Shown here one piece after another: positions 55,217 through 64,000 of a DNA stretch of 64,000 nt; the stretch's first letter is position 1, and each line of letters opens with the position of its first letter. Both the position numbers and the translations under genes were made by a program. Origin of the DNA: CADEED01 sp020442965 (GTDB lineage: Bacteria; Pseudomonadota; Gammaproteobacteria; Steroidobacterales; Steroidobacteraceae); contig JAWLAH010000015.1 in NCBI GenBank assembly GCA_041395525.1, forward strand, positions 4,579-68,578, in the 5' to 3' direction. The notes beneath the pieces were generated by a model. It made no database searches and was not told the origin of the DNA. It saw nothing but the letters and a program-made list of their open reading frames with translations.

Positions 55217-58200
55217 GCCACTTCATGGAGCGCTTGACGTATCTCAGCCGCAAGCGCGAGCCCTTCTCCGATGGCCATGGCGAATTGCGCGACGAAGACC
55301 GGACGTGGGAAGAAGGCTATCGGCAGCGCTGGCAGCACGACAAAATCGTGCGCTCCACGCATGGAGTGAACTGCACGGGTTCCTGCAGCTGGAAGATCTA
55401 CGTGAAGAGCGGCGTTGTCACCTGGGAAACGCAACAGACAGACTATCCGCGCACGCGTCCAGGCATGCCGAATCATGAGCCTCGTGGCTGCTCGCGTGGC
55501 GCATCCTATAGCTGGTATCTCTACAGCGCGAGTCGCATCAAGTATCCAATGGTGCGTGGCCGGCTGGTTAAAGCGTGGCGCGAAGCGCGCAAGTCCCTCG
55601 AACCCGTGGAAGCTTGGGCTGCGATCACTGGCAATGCGGAAACTGCGAAGTCCTACAAGTCCATGCGTGGGCGAGGCGGCTTTGTGCGCTCCACCTGGGA
55701 CGAAATCAGCGAGATCATCGCAGCGGCGAATGTTCACACCATCAAGACCTGGGGTCCGGACCGCGTCGTCGGGTTTTCGCCGATCCCGGCCATGTCGATG
55801 GTGTCGTACGCATCGGGCTCCCGCTATCTCAGTCTGATCGGCGGCACGCTGCTCTCGTTTTACGACTGGTATTGCGATCTGCCGCCATCGAGTCCGCAGA
55901 CCTGGGGCGAACAGACCGACGTGCCGGAATCGGCGGACTGGTACAACTCCGGCTACATCATCGCCTGGGGCTCCAATGTGCCCCAGACGCGCACGCCGGA
56001 CGCGCATTTCTTCGTGGAAGCGCGCTACAACGGCACCCATGTCGTCGCGATCACGCCTGACTACTCCGAAGTGGCCAAGCTGTCGGACCGCTGGATTCAT
56101 CCCAAGCAAGGAACCGACGCAGCGTTCGCCATGGCGATGGGGCACGTCGTGCTGAAGGAGTTCTTTGTCGACAAGCGGGTGGCCTATTTCGAGCAGTACA
56201 CTCGCCAGTACACCGACATGCCGATGTTGGTGCGGCTGCGCAAAGACGGCGACCGGTGGGTGCCGGACCGCTATTTGCGTCACAGCGATCTGCCGGGCGC
56301 GCCGCGTTCTGGCCGGGCTAACTGGAAGGCTGTCGCAATCGAAGAACAAACCGGCGACCTCGTCGTACCGCAAGGCGCGGCCGGCTACCGCTGGCCGAAT
56401 GATGGCGAGCCGGTTGGGCGATGGAATCTTGAACCCAAGGACGGCGAGACTGGCCAGGAGGTCAAGCTCGCCCTCAGCACGATCGACAAGCGCGACGCGG
56501 TTGTGCCGGTCGCTTTTCCCTACTTCGGCGGTATCCTTCACGAACGCTTCCCCGAGAATAACCAGGGCAGCGACGTGCTGTTGCGCAGTGTGCCAGTGCG
56601 GCGCGTCAAACTCGCCGATGGCGAGGCGCATGTCGCAACGGTATTCGATCTGCTGTGCGCTAACTACGGCGTTGATCGCAAACTCGGCGGCGCCTGCGCC
56701 GCATCCTTCAACGACAATGTCCCCTACACACCTGCCTGGCAGGAGTCGATTACCGGCGTCCCGGCTGAACAGGCGATCGGGGTGGCGCGCGGTTTCGCCG
56801 ACAATGCCGCCAAAACCAACGGGCGTTCGATGGTCATCATCGGCGCCGGCATGAACCATTGGTACCACCAGGACATGGGCTATCGGTCGATCATCAACCT
56901 GCTGATGATGTGCGGTACCGTTGGTGTATCGGGCGGTGGCTGGGCGCACTACGTCGGCCAGGAAAAGCTCCGGCCGCAGACCGGCTGGACGATGCTCGCG
57001 TTCGCGCTCGACTGGGTCAGACCGCCGCGCCAGATGAACGGCACGTCGTTTTTCTATGCACACAGCGACCAATGGCGTTACGAAAAGCTCGCGGTTTCAG
57101 AAATACTCTCGCCGCTGGCCGACAAGAGCGCCTATCCAGGCAGCATGATCGATCTGAACGTGCGCGCGGAGCGAATGGGCTGGCTGCCATCCGCACCCCA
57201 GCTCACTGCTAACCCGTTGAAACTGGCCGCCGAAGCGGCCGCGGCCAAGGCGGACGTCAAAGACTACGTCGTCAATCAGTTGAAATCGGGGGCGCTTGCG
57301 ATGGCTTGCGAGGACCCTGACAACCCGAAGAACTTTCCGCGCAATCTCTTCATCTGGCGCTCGAACCTGTTCGGCTCGTCAGGCAAAGGGCATGAGTATT
57401 TCCTGCGCCACTTTCTCGGCACGCGCCACGGATTGCAGGGCAAAGATCTGGGCGAGATGGGAGGTAACAAGCCCGAGGAGGTCGCGTGGCGGGACCCGCC
57501 GCCGGAGGGCAAGCTTGATCTCGTCGTCACGCTCGATTTTCGCATGTCGACGAGTTGCCTGTATTCCGACATCGTTCTGCCGACAGCGACCTGGTACGAG
57601 AAGAACGACCTCAATACGTCCGACATGCACCCCTTCATTCACCCGCTGTCGACCGCCGTGGATCCGGTGTGGGAAGCGCGCAGCGACTGGGAAACGTACA
57701 AGACGATCGCCAAGCGCTTCTCCGAACTCGCAGCCGGGCATCTCGGCGTCGAACGTGACGTCGTTCTCACACCGATCATGCATGACACGCCGGGCGAACT
57801 CGCCCAGCCATTCGAGGTGCGTGACTGGAAGAAGGGTGAGTGCGAACTCATTCCTGGCGTGACGGCGCCGCAGATAGCCGTCGTCGAACGCGATTATCCT
57901 AACACCTATCGACGCTTCACCGCGCTCGGGCCACTGGCGGAGAAACTGGGCAATGGGGGCAAGGGCATCGCGTGGAACACCGCAGATGAAGTGCGAGGTC
58001 TCGGCGATCTGAACTATCGGGTCAATGACGGCGGACCGACGGACGGACGACCGCGCATCGAGACAGACATCGATGCCGCCGAGACGATCCTGTATCTCGC
58101 CCCCGAAACGAATGGCGAAGTTGCTGTGAAGGCCTGGCAAGCGCTCGGCAGGATCACCGGGCGGGATCACACCCACCTCGCCAGAACGCGTCAGGACGAG

Positions 58201-58974
58201 AAAGTTCGCTTTCGCGACATTCAGGCGCAGCCGCGCAAGATCATTTCCTCACCAACCTGGTCGGGGATCGAGAGCGAACATGTTAGTTACACAGCCGGCT
58301 ACACGAACGTAAACGAACTGATCCCCTGGCGCACGCTGACGGGGCGCCAGCAGTTCTACCAGGATCATCGCTGGTTCCTCGATTTCGGCGAGGGCTTCGC
58401 TGTCTATCGCCCGCCGGTCGATACGCGCACGGTCGCCGAGATGCTCGGCAAAAAGGAGAATGGTGAGCCGGAGATCGTTCTCAACTTCATCACCCCGCAC
58501 CAGAAATGGGGCATCCATTCGACCTATACCGACAACCTCCTGATGCTGACGCTGTCACGCGGTGGGCCGATCGTATGGATCTCCGAAACGGATGCGACAC
58601 AGGCGGGTATCGTCGACAACGACTGGATCGAATTGTTCAATCTTAACGGCGCGATCGTCGCACGTGCGGTCGTTAGTCAGCGAGTAAAAGTGGGCATGTG
58701 CATGATGTACCACGCTCAGGAAAAAATCGTGAACGTACCAGGCTCGCAGATCACCGGATTGCGCGGTGGCATCCACAATTCAGTCACGCGCACCGTGTTG
58801 AAGCCGACGCACATGGTTGGAGGCTATGCACAGCTCTCCTACGGCTTCAACTACTACGGCACGGTTGGATCGAACCGCGACGAGTTCGTCATCGTGCGCA
58901 AGCTGACCAAGGTCGACTGGCTCGATCACACCAATCCGGTAGACCCTGCTGCGGTTGTGAGGGCGGCTTCATGA
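55213..58974 (+). CDS. narG: Respiratory nitrate reductase, alpha subunit
   Basis: A 1253-residue NarG, normal length. His50, Cys54, Cys58 (HGVNCTGSC) and Cys93 supply the FS0 iron-sulfur cluster, which in NarG uses a His ligand. Asp222 in WYCDLPPSSP is the expected molybdenum ligand, at the same number as in the E. coli enzyme. The protein holds the bis-MGD cofactor and reduces nitrate to nitrite at the cytoplasmic side of the membrane. It begins SHFMERLTYLSRK without a Tat signal, as normal for NarG. The start and stop overlap the neighbouring genes by 4 bases each. Confidence 0.98.
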   Translation: MSHFMERLTYLSRKREPFSDGHGELRDEDRTWEEGYRQRWQHDKIVRSTHGVNCTGSCSWKIYVKSGVVTWETQQTDYPRTRPGMPNHEPRGCSRGASYSWYLYSASRIKYPMVRGRLVKAWREARKSLEPVEAWAAITGNAETAKSYKSMRGRGGFVRSTWDEISEIIAAANVHTIKTWGPDRVVGFSPIPAMSMVSYASGSRYLSLIGGTLLSFYDWYCDLPPSSPQTWGEQTDVPESADWYNSGYIIAWGSNVPQTRTPDAHFFVEARYNGTHVVAITPDYSEVAKLSDRWIHPKQGTDAAFAMAMGHVVLKEFFVDKRVAYFEQYTRQYTDMPMLVRLRKDGDRWVPDRYLRHSDLPGAPRSGRANWKAVAIEEQTGDLVVPQGAAGYRWPNDGEPVGRWNLEPKDGETGQEVKLALSTIDKRDAVVPVAFPYFGGILHERFPENNQGSDVLLRSVPVRRVKLADGEAHVATVFDLLCANYGVDRKLGGACAASFNDNVPYTPAWQESITGVPAEQAIGVARGFADNAAKTNGRSMVIIGAGMNHWYHQDMGYRSIINLLMMCGTVGVSGGGWAHYVGQEKLRPQTGWTMLAFALDWVRPPRQMNGTSFFYAHSDQWRYEKLAVSEILSPLADKSAYPGSMIDLNVRAERMGWLPSAPQLTANPLKLAAEAAAAKADVKDYVVNQLKSGALAMACEDPDNPKNFPRNLFIWRSNLFGSSGKGHEYFLRHFLGTRHGLQGKDLGEMGGNKPEEVAWRDPPPEGKLDLVVTLDFRMSTSCLYSDIVLPTATWYEKNDLNTSDMHPFIHPLSTAVDPVWEARSDWETYKTIAKRFSELAAGHLGVERDVVLTPIMHDTPGELAQPFEVRDWKKGECELIPGVTAPQIAVVERDYPNTYRRFTALGPLAEKLGNGGKGIAWNTADEVRGLGDLNYRVNDGGPTDGRPRIETDIDAAETILYLAPETNGEVAVKAWQALGRITGRDHTHLARTRQDEKVRFRDIQAQPRKIISSPTWSGIESEHVSYTAGYTNVNELIPWRTLTGRQQFYQDHRWFLDFGEGFAVYRPPVDTRTVAEMLGKKENGEPEIVLNFITPHQKWGIHSTYTDNLLMLTLSRGGPIVWISETDATQAGIVDNDWIELFNLNGAIVARAVVSQRVKVGMCMMYHAQEKIVNVPGSQITGLRGGIHNSVTRTVLKPTHMVGGYAQLSYGFNYYGTVGSNRDEFVIVRKLTKVDWLDHTNPVDPAAVVRAAS

Positions 58975-60503
58975 AAATACGTGCGCAGATCGCCATGGTC
59001 ATGAACCTCGACAAGTGCATCGGCTGTCACACTTGTTCGGTCACATGCAAGAACGTCTGGACCTCCCGCCAGGGGATGGAATACGCCTGGTTCAATAACG
59101 TCGAGACGAAGCCCGGCATAGGCTATCCCAAGGATTGGGAAAACCAGGAACATTGGCGCGGTGGCTGGGAGCGCAAGAAGAGCGGCAAGATCGTGCCGAA
59201 GCAGGGCGGGCGCCTGTCGATCCTTGCCAAGATCTTCGCCAATCCGCATCTCCCTGAAATCGACGACTACTATGAACCGTTCACCTTCGACTATGAGCAT
59301 CTGCACAAGGCGCCCGAGCTGACGACGACACCCGTTGCGAGGCCGCTGTCGCTCGTGACCGGGCGTCCGATGGACAAGATCGAATGGGGCCCGAACTGGG
59401 AGGAGATTCTCGGCGGCGAATTCAGCAAGCGATCGAAAGACTACAACTTCGAAGCGGTGCAGAAGGACATTTACGGCCAGTTCGAAAATACCTTCATGAT
59501 GTACCTGCCGCGCTTGTGCGAGCATTGCCTCAATCCAAGCTGTGTCGCGTCCTGTCCCTCCGGCTCCATCTACAAGCGCGAGGAGGACGGCATTGTTCTG
59601 ATCGATCAAGATAAGTGCCGCGGCTGGCGCATGTGCGTCTCCGGATGCCCATACAAGAAGATCTACTACAACTGGACCTCTGGAAAGGCGGAGAAGTGCA
59701 TCTTCTGCTATCCGCGCATCGAAGCCGGACAGCCTACGGTTTGTTCGGAGACTTGCGTTGGTCGCATCCGCTACCTGGGCGTGCTGCTCTACGATGCCGA
59801 TCGGATCGAGGCGGCAGCCTCCGTCGAAGACGAACAAGATCTGTATCAGGCGCAACTGGACGTCTTTCTCGATCCGCATGATCCGCAGATCGTTGCCGCG
59901 GCGCATGCCGCCGGGATCGCGGACAACTGGATCGCGGCGGCACAACGTTCGCCCGTCTACAAAATGGCCGTCGACTGGCAGATCGCTTTCCCGCTGCACC
60001 CGGAATACCGCACGCTGCCGATGGTCTGGTACGTGCCGCCTTTGTCGCCGATTCAGTCACACGCCAACACTGGCGCGATCGAAACGACCGGCGGTATCCC
60101 CGACGTCCGATCGCTGCGTATCCCGGTGAGGTATCTCGCCAATTTGCTGACGGCGGGTGCCGAGGCTCCGGTGGTCACGGCGCTGGAGCGCATGCTCGCC
60201 ATGCGCATCTATCATCGTCGACGTCAGCTCGGCGAGGGCGACGCTCGCGAGGTGCTCGATCAGGCCGGCTTGAGCGTCGGACAGGTCGAGGAGATGCATC
60301 GCTATCTTGCTATCGCCAACTATGAAGATCGGTTCGTCATCCCGACCAGCCATCGCGAAACCAGCGAGGACGCCTACGGCCTGCGGGGCTCCTGCGGCTT
60401 CAGTTTCGGCAACGGCTGCGACTTCGGACCACCGCGATCGACTCTGTTCGGCGGCAAGATGGGGCGACGCAAGCTCACACCAAAGCGGGCTCTCGATACT
60501 TGA
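58971..60503 (+). CDS. narH: Respiratory nitrate reductase, beta subunit
   Basis: The ATG at 58971 overlaps the narG stop (ATGA) and gives 510 residues. Four cysteine groups are visible: CIGCHTCSVTC, CEHCLNPSCVASCP, CRGWRMCVSGCP and CIFCYPRIEAGQPTVCSETC (split at the end). Trp in CRGW replaces the Cys expected for a fourth 4Fe-4S site, so that cluster is 3Fe-4S as in known NarH. It relays electrons from NarI to NarG. The last 40 residues carry two extra Cys (GSCGFSFGNGCDFG), seen in some NarH proteins. Confidence 0.98.
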   Translation: MKIRAQIAMVMNLDKCIGCHTCSVTCKNVWTSRQGMEYAWFNNVETKPGIGYPKDWENQEHWRGGWERKKSGKIVPKQGGRLSILAKIFANPHLPEIDDYYEPFTFDYEHLHKAPELTTTPVARPLSLVTGRPMDKIEWGPNWEEILGGEFSKRSKDYNFEAVQKDIYGQFENTFMMYLPRLCEHCLNPSCVASCPSGSIYKREEDGIVLIDQDKCRGWRMCVSGCPYKKIYYNWTSGKAEKCIFCYPRIEAGQPTVCSETCVGRIRYLGVLLYDADRIEAAASVEDEQDLYQAQLDVFLDPHDPQIVAAAHAAGIADNWIAAAQRSPVYKMAVDWQIAFPLHPEYRTLPMVWYVPPLSPIQSHANTGAIETTGGIPDVRSLRIPVRYLANLLTAGAEAPVVTALERMLAMRIYHRRRQLGEGDAREVLDQAGLSVGQVEEMHRYLAIANYEDRFVIPTSHRETSEDAYGLRGSCGFSFGNGCDFGPPRSTLFGGKMGRRKLTPKRALDT

Positions 60504-60513
60504 GGAGGGATCG

Positions 60514-61146
60514 GTGACGACAATCGTGCTCAAGGCGTTCAGTGCCCTGCTCTCTTATCCGAACGAAGAGCTGCGGGCGGCACTGCCGGAACTGGCTGAT
60601 GTCATTCGAACATCCCCACTCGTGGCGCCGCGCGAACAACACGGCTTGCTCGAGCTGATCGATGAGTTGAGTCGTAGCGACGTGCTCGCCGCCGAGGAGA
60701 ATTATGTAGATCTCTTTGATCGCGGGCGTGCCTTGTCCCTGAACCTGTTCGAGCACCTGCACGGCGAAAGCCGTGATCGCGGCACGGCCATGGTCGATCT
60801 GAAACGGCTGTACGAAACCGCCGGCTTCGAACTGGCAACGCGCGAATTGCCCGATTACTTACCGGTCGTTCTCGAGTATCTCAGTCGACGCAAGCCAGGC
60901 GAGGCGAAGGACTTGCTCACCGACTGCACACAAATTCTGCAGAGCATCGCGACAGCACTGATCGCGCGCCGGACTAACTATGCCGCAGTTCTGCAGGCGC
61001 TGTTGGTCATCGCCGGCGAACAGCCGATTTCGGCGGCCGATGTGCCGATAAGATCCGAGTCAGCAGAATCCCTCGATCAAAACTGGATAGAGCAGCCGGC
61101 ATTCGGCAAGGCCACGATGCATGGGAGACAGAGTGATGCAATATGA
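60514..61146 (+). CDS. narJ: Nitrate reductase assembly chaperone
   Basis: 210 residues from GTG 60514, preceded by GAGGAGGG. The NarJ/TorD-type signature is AFSALLSYPNEEL at the start, YVDLFDRGRALSLNLFEHLH in the middle, then ELPDYLPVVLEYLS. It should deliver molybdenum cofactor to NarG and hold NarGH until they join NarI. It overlaps narI by 11 bases. Confidence 0.96.
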   Translation: MTTIVLKAFSALLSYPNEELRAALPELADVIRTSPLVAPREQHGLLELIDELSRSDVLAAEENYVDLFDRGRALSLNLFEHLHGESRDRGTAMVDLKRLYETAGFELATRELPDYLPVVLEYLSRRKPGEAKDLLTDCTQILQSIATALIARRTNYAAVLQALLVIAGEQPISAADVPIRSESAESLDQNWIEQPAFGKATMHGRQSDAI

Positions 61147-61855
61147 CAACTATCTGAACCTGTTCCTTTTCGGTATCTATCCGTATGTCTGCCTGTCAAT
61201 CCTGCTGATCGGTAGTCTCATCAGGTTTGATCGCGAGCCGTATACCTGGAAAAGCGATTCCTCACAGCTGTTGCGCAAGCGACAATTGAGCTTGGGATCG
61301 AACCTGTTTCACTATGGCGTGATCACCGTGATCCTCGGGCACTTCATTGGATTCCTGGCACCGCATTGGGCTATCGACTGGTTCCTCTCGCCCGTTGCCC
61401 ACCAGCTCCTGGCGATGGTCATCGGCGGGATCGCGGGGCTGATCGCGATCGTGGGGATGACGATCCTGCTCGCACGGCGGCTCGGCGACCAGCGGGTCAG
61501 GCTCAATAGCCGCAAATGGGACATCGCGGTCGCATTCATGCTTTGGGCACAGTTGGCTCTCGGCTTGTTGACCGTACCACTGTCCGCCTTTCACATGGAC
61601 GGGGCGCTGTTCGAAGTACTAACTACCTACGTCAAATCGATCGTCACATTCAACGGCAATGCAGCCATGCTCATGACCAGCGTACCGATTGTGTACAAGC
61701 TGCACATTCTGCTCGGGTTCACACTGTTCCTCATTTCGCCGTTCACCCGGATGATCCACATCTGGAGCGGGACCGGTGCACTGGCGTATCTGGTCCGACC
61801 GTACCAGATCGTGCGTACACCCAAGACTCGGGCCAGCGAACCGGTCAGGTCATGA
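61136..61855 (+). CDS. narI: Respiratory nitrate reductase, gamma subunit (cytochrome b)
   Basis: A 239-residue membrane cytochrome with five spans. His59, His69, His190 and His208 are at the positions of the four axial ligands of the two b hemes in NarI. QYDNYLNLFLFGIYPYVC matches the family start, so ATG 61136 is chosen over ATG 61121; GGGAG lies just before. It oxidises quinol at the periplasmic side and feeds electrons to NarH. Its stop overlaps the ppiC start by 4 bases. Confidence 0.97.
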   Translation: MQYDNYLNLFLFGIYPYVCLSILLIGSLIRFDREPYTWKSDSSQLLRKRQLSLGSNLFHYGVITVILGHFIGFLAPHWAIDWFLSPVAHQLLAMVIGGIAGLIAIVGMTILLARRLGDQRVRLNSRKWDIAVAFMLWAQLALGLLTVPLSAFHMDGALFEVLTTYVKSIVTFNGNAAMLMTSVPIVYKLHILLGFTLFLISPFTRMIHIWSGTGALAYLVRPYQIVRTPKTRASEPVRS

Positions 61856-62571
61856 CGATTTCTGTCAACGGGATCGAGCTGGCAGTCGGTGCCGACGAAG
61901 CGGCGGAATTCCTGGCAGCACGTGAGCTCCTGCGGCAGCGTGCGATCGAGACCGGGCTGCTGACCGAGGGCGCGGTGGATGCATCGCAGATCGAGCATGC
62001 GACCGAAGCTTTGCTGGCGCGCGAAGTGGCGACGCCAACGCCTGACGAGGCGGAATGTCGACGCTACTACGACAGCAACCCGGCGGGGTTCAGGAGCGGC
62101 GACCTCGTCCATGCGCGCCATATTCTCTTCCAGGTCACCTCAGCCACCCCTGTCAACGCGATGCGATCGCGCGCCGAACAAACGCTGAACAAACTGCACG
62201 CCCAACCCGATCGCTTTGCTGAACTCGCGCGCGAGCTGTCCAACTGCCCATCGGGCGAGCACGGCGGCAACCTCGGTCAACTTGGGCGTGGCGATACGGT
62301 ACCCGAGTTCGAACGGGCCCTGTTCAAGCTCGGGCCGACCGGACTACTGCGTGACATCGTCAAAACTCGCTTTGGCTTTCATATCGTGGCGGTCGATCGA
62401 CGCATCGCAGGTGAGCAGCTGCCATTCGATGTCGTGCGCGATCAGATCGCTGAGCGGTTGCGCAAAAGAGTCGAGGAAAGGGCCATCCGCCAGTACGTCA
62501 GTGTGCTGGCTGCGCGAGCGGACGTCGACGGGGTCGATCTTGGCGCAGCTGTCAGCCCGCTCGTTCAATAG
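61852..62571 (+). CDS. Parvulin-type peptidyl-prolyl isomerase (NifM-like) of the nar operon
   Basis: The ATG at 61852 overlaps the narI stop and gives 239 residues without a signal peptide. The parvulin domain (about 105-200) has VHARHILFQV, ELSNCPSGEHGGNLGQLGRG and FGFHIVAVDRR. A helical part lies before it (ARELLRQRAIETGLLTE), as in NifM. PpiC-type genes commonly follow narGHJI in proteobacteria and probably aid folding of the complex. Cytoplasmic location is predicted. Confidence 0.92.
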   Translation: MTISVNGIELAVGADEAAEFLAARELLRQRAIETGLLTEGAVDASQIEHATEALLAREVATPTPDEAECRRYYDSNPAGFRSGDLVHARHILFQVTSATPVNAMRSRAEQTLNKLHAQPDRFAELARELSNCPSGEHGGNLGQLGRGDTVPEFERALFKLGPTGLLRDIVKTRFGFHIVAVDRRIAGEQLPFDVVRDQIAERLRKRVEERAIRQYVSVLAARADVDGVDLGAAVSPLVQ

Positions 62572-62590
62572 CCTGTCCACTCGCGAGAAG

Positions 62591-62872
62591 ATGCCGATGC
62601 TAGGAGAGCTCATTGCACACCTCGACCGGCCGGAGATTGTCGCAAGCGTGCTGCAGAGTCTCGCGCCGCCAGTCCGGCAGCAACTCGAGCGACGGGCCGG
62701 CGACGCCCAGATGAGTCTGCCGGACTTCGCCGCAGGGGCCGTGCGCGAGTTCGTCGAGCGCGCCGATGACGATCTCTGGTTTCAGCTCCTGACGCTGATG
62801 CGCAAAGCGGACGAACCCGGCCTCATCGCAGTGCAAACGATCCTGCGCTGGGTAACAGAACCGACGAACTGA
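62591..62872 (+). CDS. Hypothetical protein at end of the nar operon
   Basis: A 93-residue mostly helical protein (MLGELIAHLDRPEIVASVLQ; SLPDFAAGAVREFVERADDD). No family is recognised with certainty. It starts 19 bases after ppiC; the ATG at 62597 is an alternative. Codon use matches its neighbours and it is in the nar transcript by position, so an accessory role in nitrate reductase assembly is possible. A hairpin follows its stop. Confidence 0.68.
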   Translation: MPMLGELIAHLDRPEIVASVLQSLAPPVRQQLERRAGDAQMSLPDFAAGAVREFVERADDDLWFQLLTLMRKADEPGLIAVQTILRWVTEPTN

Positions 62873-62879
62873 TGGTTAG

Positions 62880-62932
62880 CAGGTCAGTCTGCGGTCACCG
62901 CGCGGGACTGACCTGGACCACCCTCGAGGGTG
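62880..62932 (+). terminator. Two hairpins after the nar operon
   Basis: A 10-bp perfect inverted repeat (CAGGTCAGTC at 62880-62889 and GACTGACCTG at 62906-62915) encloses a smaller GCGGT/ACCGC stem. It is followed at 62919-62932 by a 14-bp perfect palindrome (CACCCTCGAGGGTG). There is no T-run, so this is not a classical intrinsic terminator. It may end transcription with help, or stabilise the mRNA end. Confidence 0.42.
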
Positions 62933-63045
62933 ATCCTGCGCGCCCGCGATTCCGACTTCGCTCAACCGAATCAGCAGGTGGCTGAGCGCATCCACGACCC
63001 TCGTCGGTCTTGGTTTATGCTGCTTCATAGCCCGGAGGAGCACGC

Positions 63046-63699
63046 TTGTCCGACTTAGAACTCTTTACCTACGACACCTGCCCTTACTCCCAGCGTGTAC
63101 AGATCACGCTCCATGGGAAGCAGCTCGCTTTCACCAAGACCCTCGTCGACGTGCGCAAGACGCCGCCGTGGTTCCACGATATTTCGCCGTACGGGAAAGT
63201 GCCGCTCCTGCGGTCAGGCAATCACTACATCGGCGAATCGCTAATCATCAACGAATATCTGGAAGAGAAGTTTCCAGATATCAAGCTGCTACCCGAATCA
63301 CCACACGAACGCGCTTGGGCTCGCTTCTGGATTCAGCATTGCGACGCTAAGTTTATGTCCGCGTGCAACCGCCTTATTGCCGACCGAAAAGATGCCGACA
63401 AACAGGAGCGGAATCGCGCCACACTCGACGAGGCGTTGCTTCGCTTGGAATCTGCGATTGGCGTGTCAAACGGGCCTTATTGGCTAGGCGAACGGCTTTC
63501 GCTGGTCGATATTACTTACGCGCCTTTCTTCGAGCGCTACGAGTGCTACCAAGCGCTGTGGGGCGCAAGGTGGCCGCAAGGCTGCGAAAAGCTCGGCTTA
63601 TGGCGCGAGGCCGTCGCGCACCACCCCGCCGTCGCGACAACGGCGCACGACCTCGAATTTCACATGCAAGCGTATCGACGCTACGACGCTGCCGCCTAA
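63046..63699 (+). CDS. Glutathione S-transferase family protein
   Basis: 217 residues from a TTG start, supported by GGAGGAG 7 bases upstream. The N-terminal thioredoxin-like domain has CPYSQR (Cys12), so it is a Cys-type GST (omega/beta or glutaredoxin-like), and GKVPLL and ESLIINEYL form the glutathione-binding region. The C-terminal helical domain carries WLGERLSLVDITYAPF, the usual capping motif. It probably reduces or conjugates thiol substrates; the specific one is unknown. The gene stands alone. Confidence 0.88.
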   Translation: MSDLELFTYDTCPYSQRVQITLHGKQLAFTKTLVDVRKTPPWFHDISPYGKVPLLRSGNHYIGESLIINEYLEEKFPDIKLLPESPHERAWARFWIQHCDAKFMSACNRLIADRKDADKQERNRATLDEALLRLESAIGVSNGPYWLGERLSLVDITYAPFFERYECYQALWGARWPQGCEKLGLWREAVAHHPAVATTAHDLEFHMQAYRRYDAAA

Positions 63700-63714
63700 A
63701 GCTTCCATTCCATT

Positions 63715-64000
63715 TGGCCTGCAAGCCGGATAGTGCAACGATTCTTTCGCACATTGTTTAGCGGCGGCCTGGCCGGGTTCTCAGGCGGCTACCTCCTGGT
63801 GAACCGGGTTCAGTAGAGTTTCCATGGCGAGGTAGCGGCGTTTGCCCCAGCGCGTTGATGCGATGTGGCGCAGGCGTGCCGCCACGAGCATCAACGCGCT
63901 CTTGCCGTCGGGAAAGGCGCCGACGACGCGCGTGCGGCGCCGGATCTCGCGGATGATGCGCTCGAGTGGATTGTTAGTGCGGATCTGGCGCCAGGATTGC
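63715..64000 (-). mobile_element. 3' end of an IS256-family insertion sequence
   Basis: The transposase end on the minus strand reaches its stop at 63781. The terminal inverted repeat should lie within the following 20-70 bases (63715-63780), but its partner is outside the window, so the boundary cannot be fixed. The rest of the element continues beyond 64000. Confidence 0.6.
63781..64000 (-). CDS. IS256-family transposase, C-terminal 73 residues
   Basis: The gene enters from the right edge. The visible end reads WRQIRTNNPLERIIREIRRR, then TRVVGAFPDGKSALMLVAAR and LRHIASTRWGKRRYLAME, the highly conserved C-terminus of IS256-group (MULE-like) transposases. The NNPLERIIREIRRRT stretch follows the catalytic Glu region, which is outside the window. 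The frame is intact to the stop. The transposase moves its element by a DDE mechanism. Confidence 0.92.
   Translation of the reverse strand, partial: QSWRQIRTNNPLERIIREIRRRTRVVGAFPDGKSALMLVAARLRHIASTRWGKRRYLAMETLLNPVHQEVAA

Noticed and set aside
54973..57072. A roughly 700-codon open frame antisense to the TDT transporter and narG
   Set aside because: It is the antisense of strongly coding GC-rich sequence, its protein has no recognisable motif, and narG on the other strand is certain.

Overview
The window is about 64 kb of GC-rich, gene-dense chromosome. It looks like a gammaproteobacterium related to Xanthomonadales/Nevskiales/Steroidobacteraceae. This rests on the minor-pilin operon order fimT-pilV-pilW-pilX-pilY1-pilE, birA-coaX-SPOR followed by tRNA-Thr, many c-di-GMP proteins, a MetX/MetY pair beside a cysK-type gene, and CRP/Clp-like operators. 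No 16S gene or other decisive marker is present, so the lineage is an inference.

Layout. 1-3 kb: sulfur amino-acid genes (end of a cysteine-synthase-type gene, MetX-family acyltransferase, MetY-family sulfhydrylase). 3.1-6 kb: an exported subtilase with a long insert and ten GYLWS(N/D) hexapeptides at its C-terminus. 6.2-11.1 kb: a double-propeller sensor/GGDEF protein and a catalytically degenerate GGDEF-EAL protein. 11.1-16.9 kb: a cytochrome b561-cytochrome c fusion, an M48 protease with LemA, a basic-tailed small protein and a methyltransferase. 17-31.8 kb: two tandem minor-pilin operons. The second is intact; the first is full of frameshifts from about 17.4 to 21.24 kb but open from there through its pilE. 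31.8-36.4 kb: an Asp/Glu-racemase-fold protein lacking the usual cysteines, an EEP-fold lipoprotein, a PilZ protein, an EAL protein, remnants of an antitoxin/nucleotidyltransferase module and a cupin. 36.5-40.6 kb: tRNA-Thr, SPOR protein, coaX, birA, a CtlX-type hydrolase and a broken 2OG oxygenase. 40.6-43.4 kb: a CHASE4-like/PAS/GGDEF/EAL protein. 44.8-50.5 kb: a heavy-metal RND efflux operon with DUF3240, divergent from a LysR regulator. 51.7-53.3 kb: a Rieske-FAD reductase. 53.5-62.9 kb: a nitrate-respiration operon (two small proteins, TDT/TehA-type transporter, narG, narH, narJ, narI, ppiC and an unknown gene). The end holds a GST-like protein and the 3' end of an IS256-family transposase.

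How it fits together. The main theme is surface behaviour controlled by c-di-GMP: five c-di-GMP-related proteins, two pilus-tip operons and an exported protease. Two perfect TGTGA-N6-TCACA palindromes and four one-mismatch copies lie in upstream regions of the pilin operons, both multi-domain GGDEF genes, the b561-c fusion and a small coiled-coil gene. This suggests one CRP/Clp-family regulator links these genes. The second theme is anaerobic/redox metabolism (NarGHJI, b561-c, Rieske reductase).
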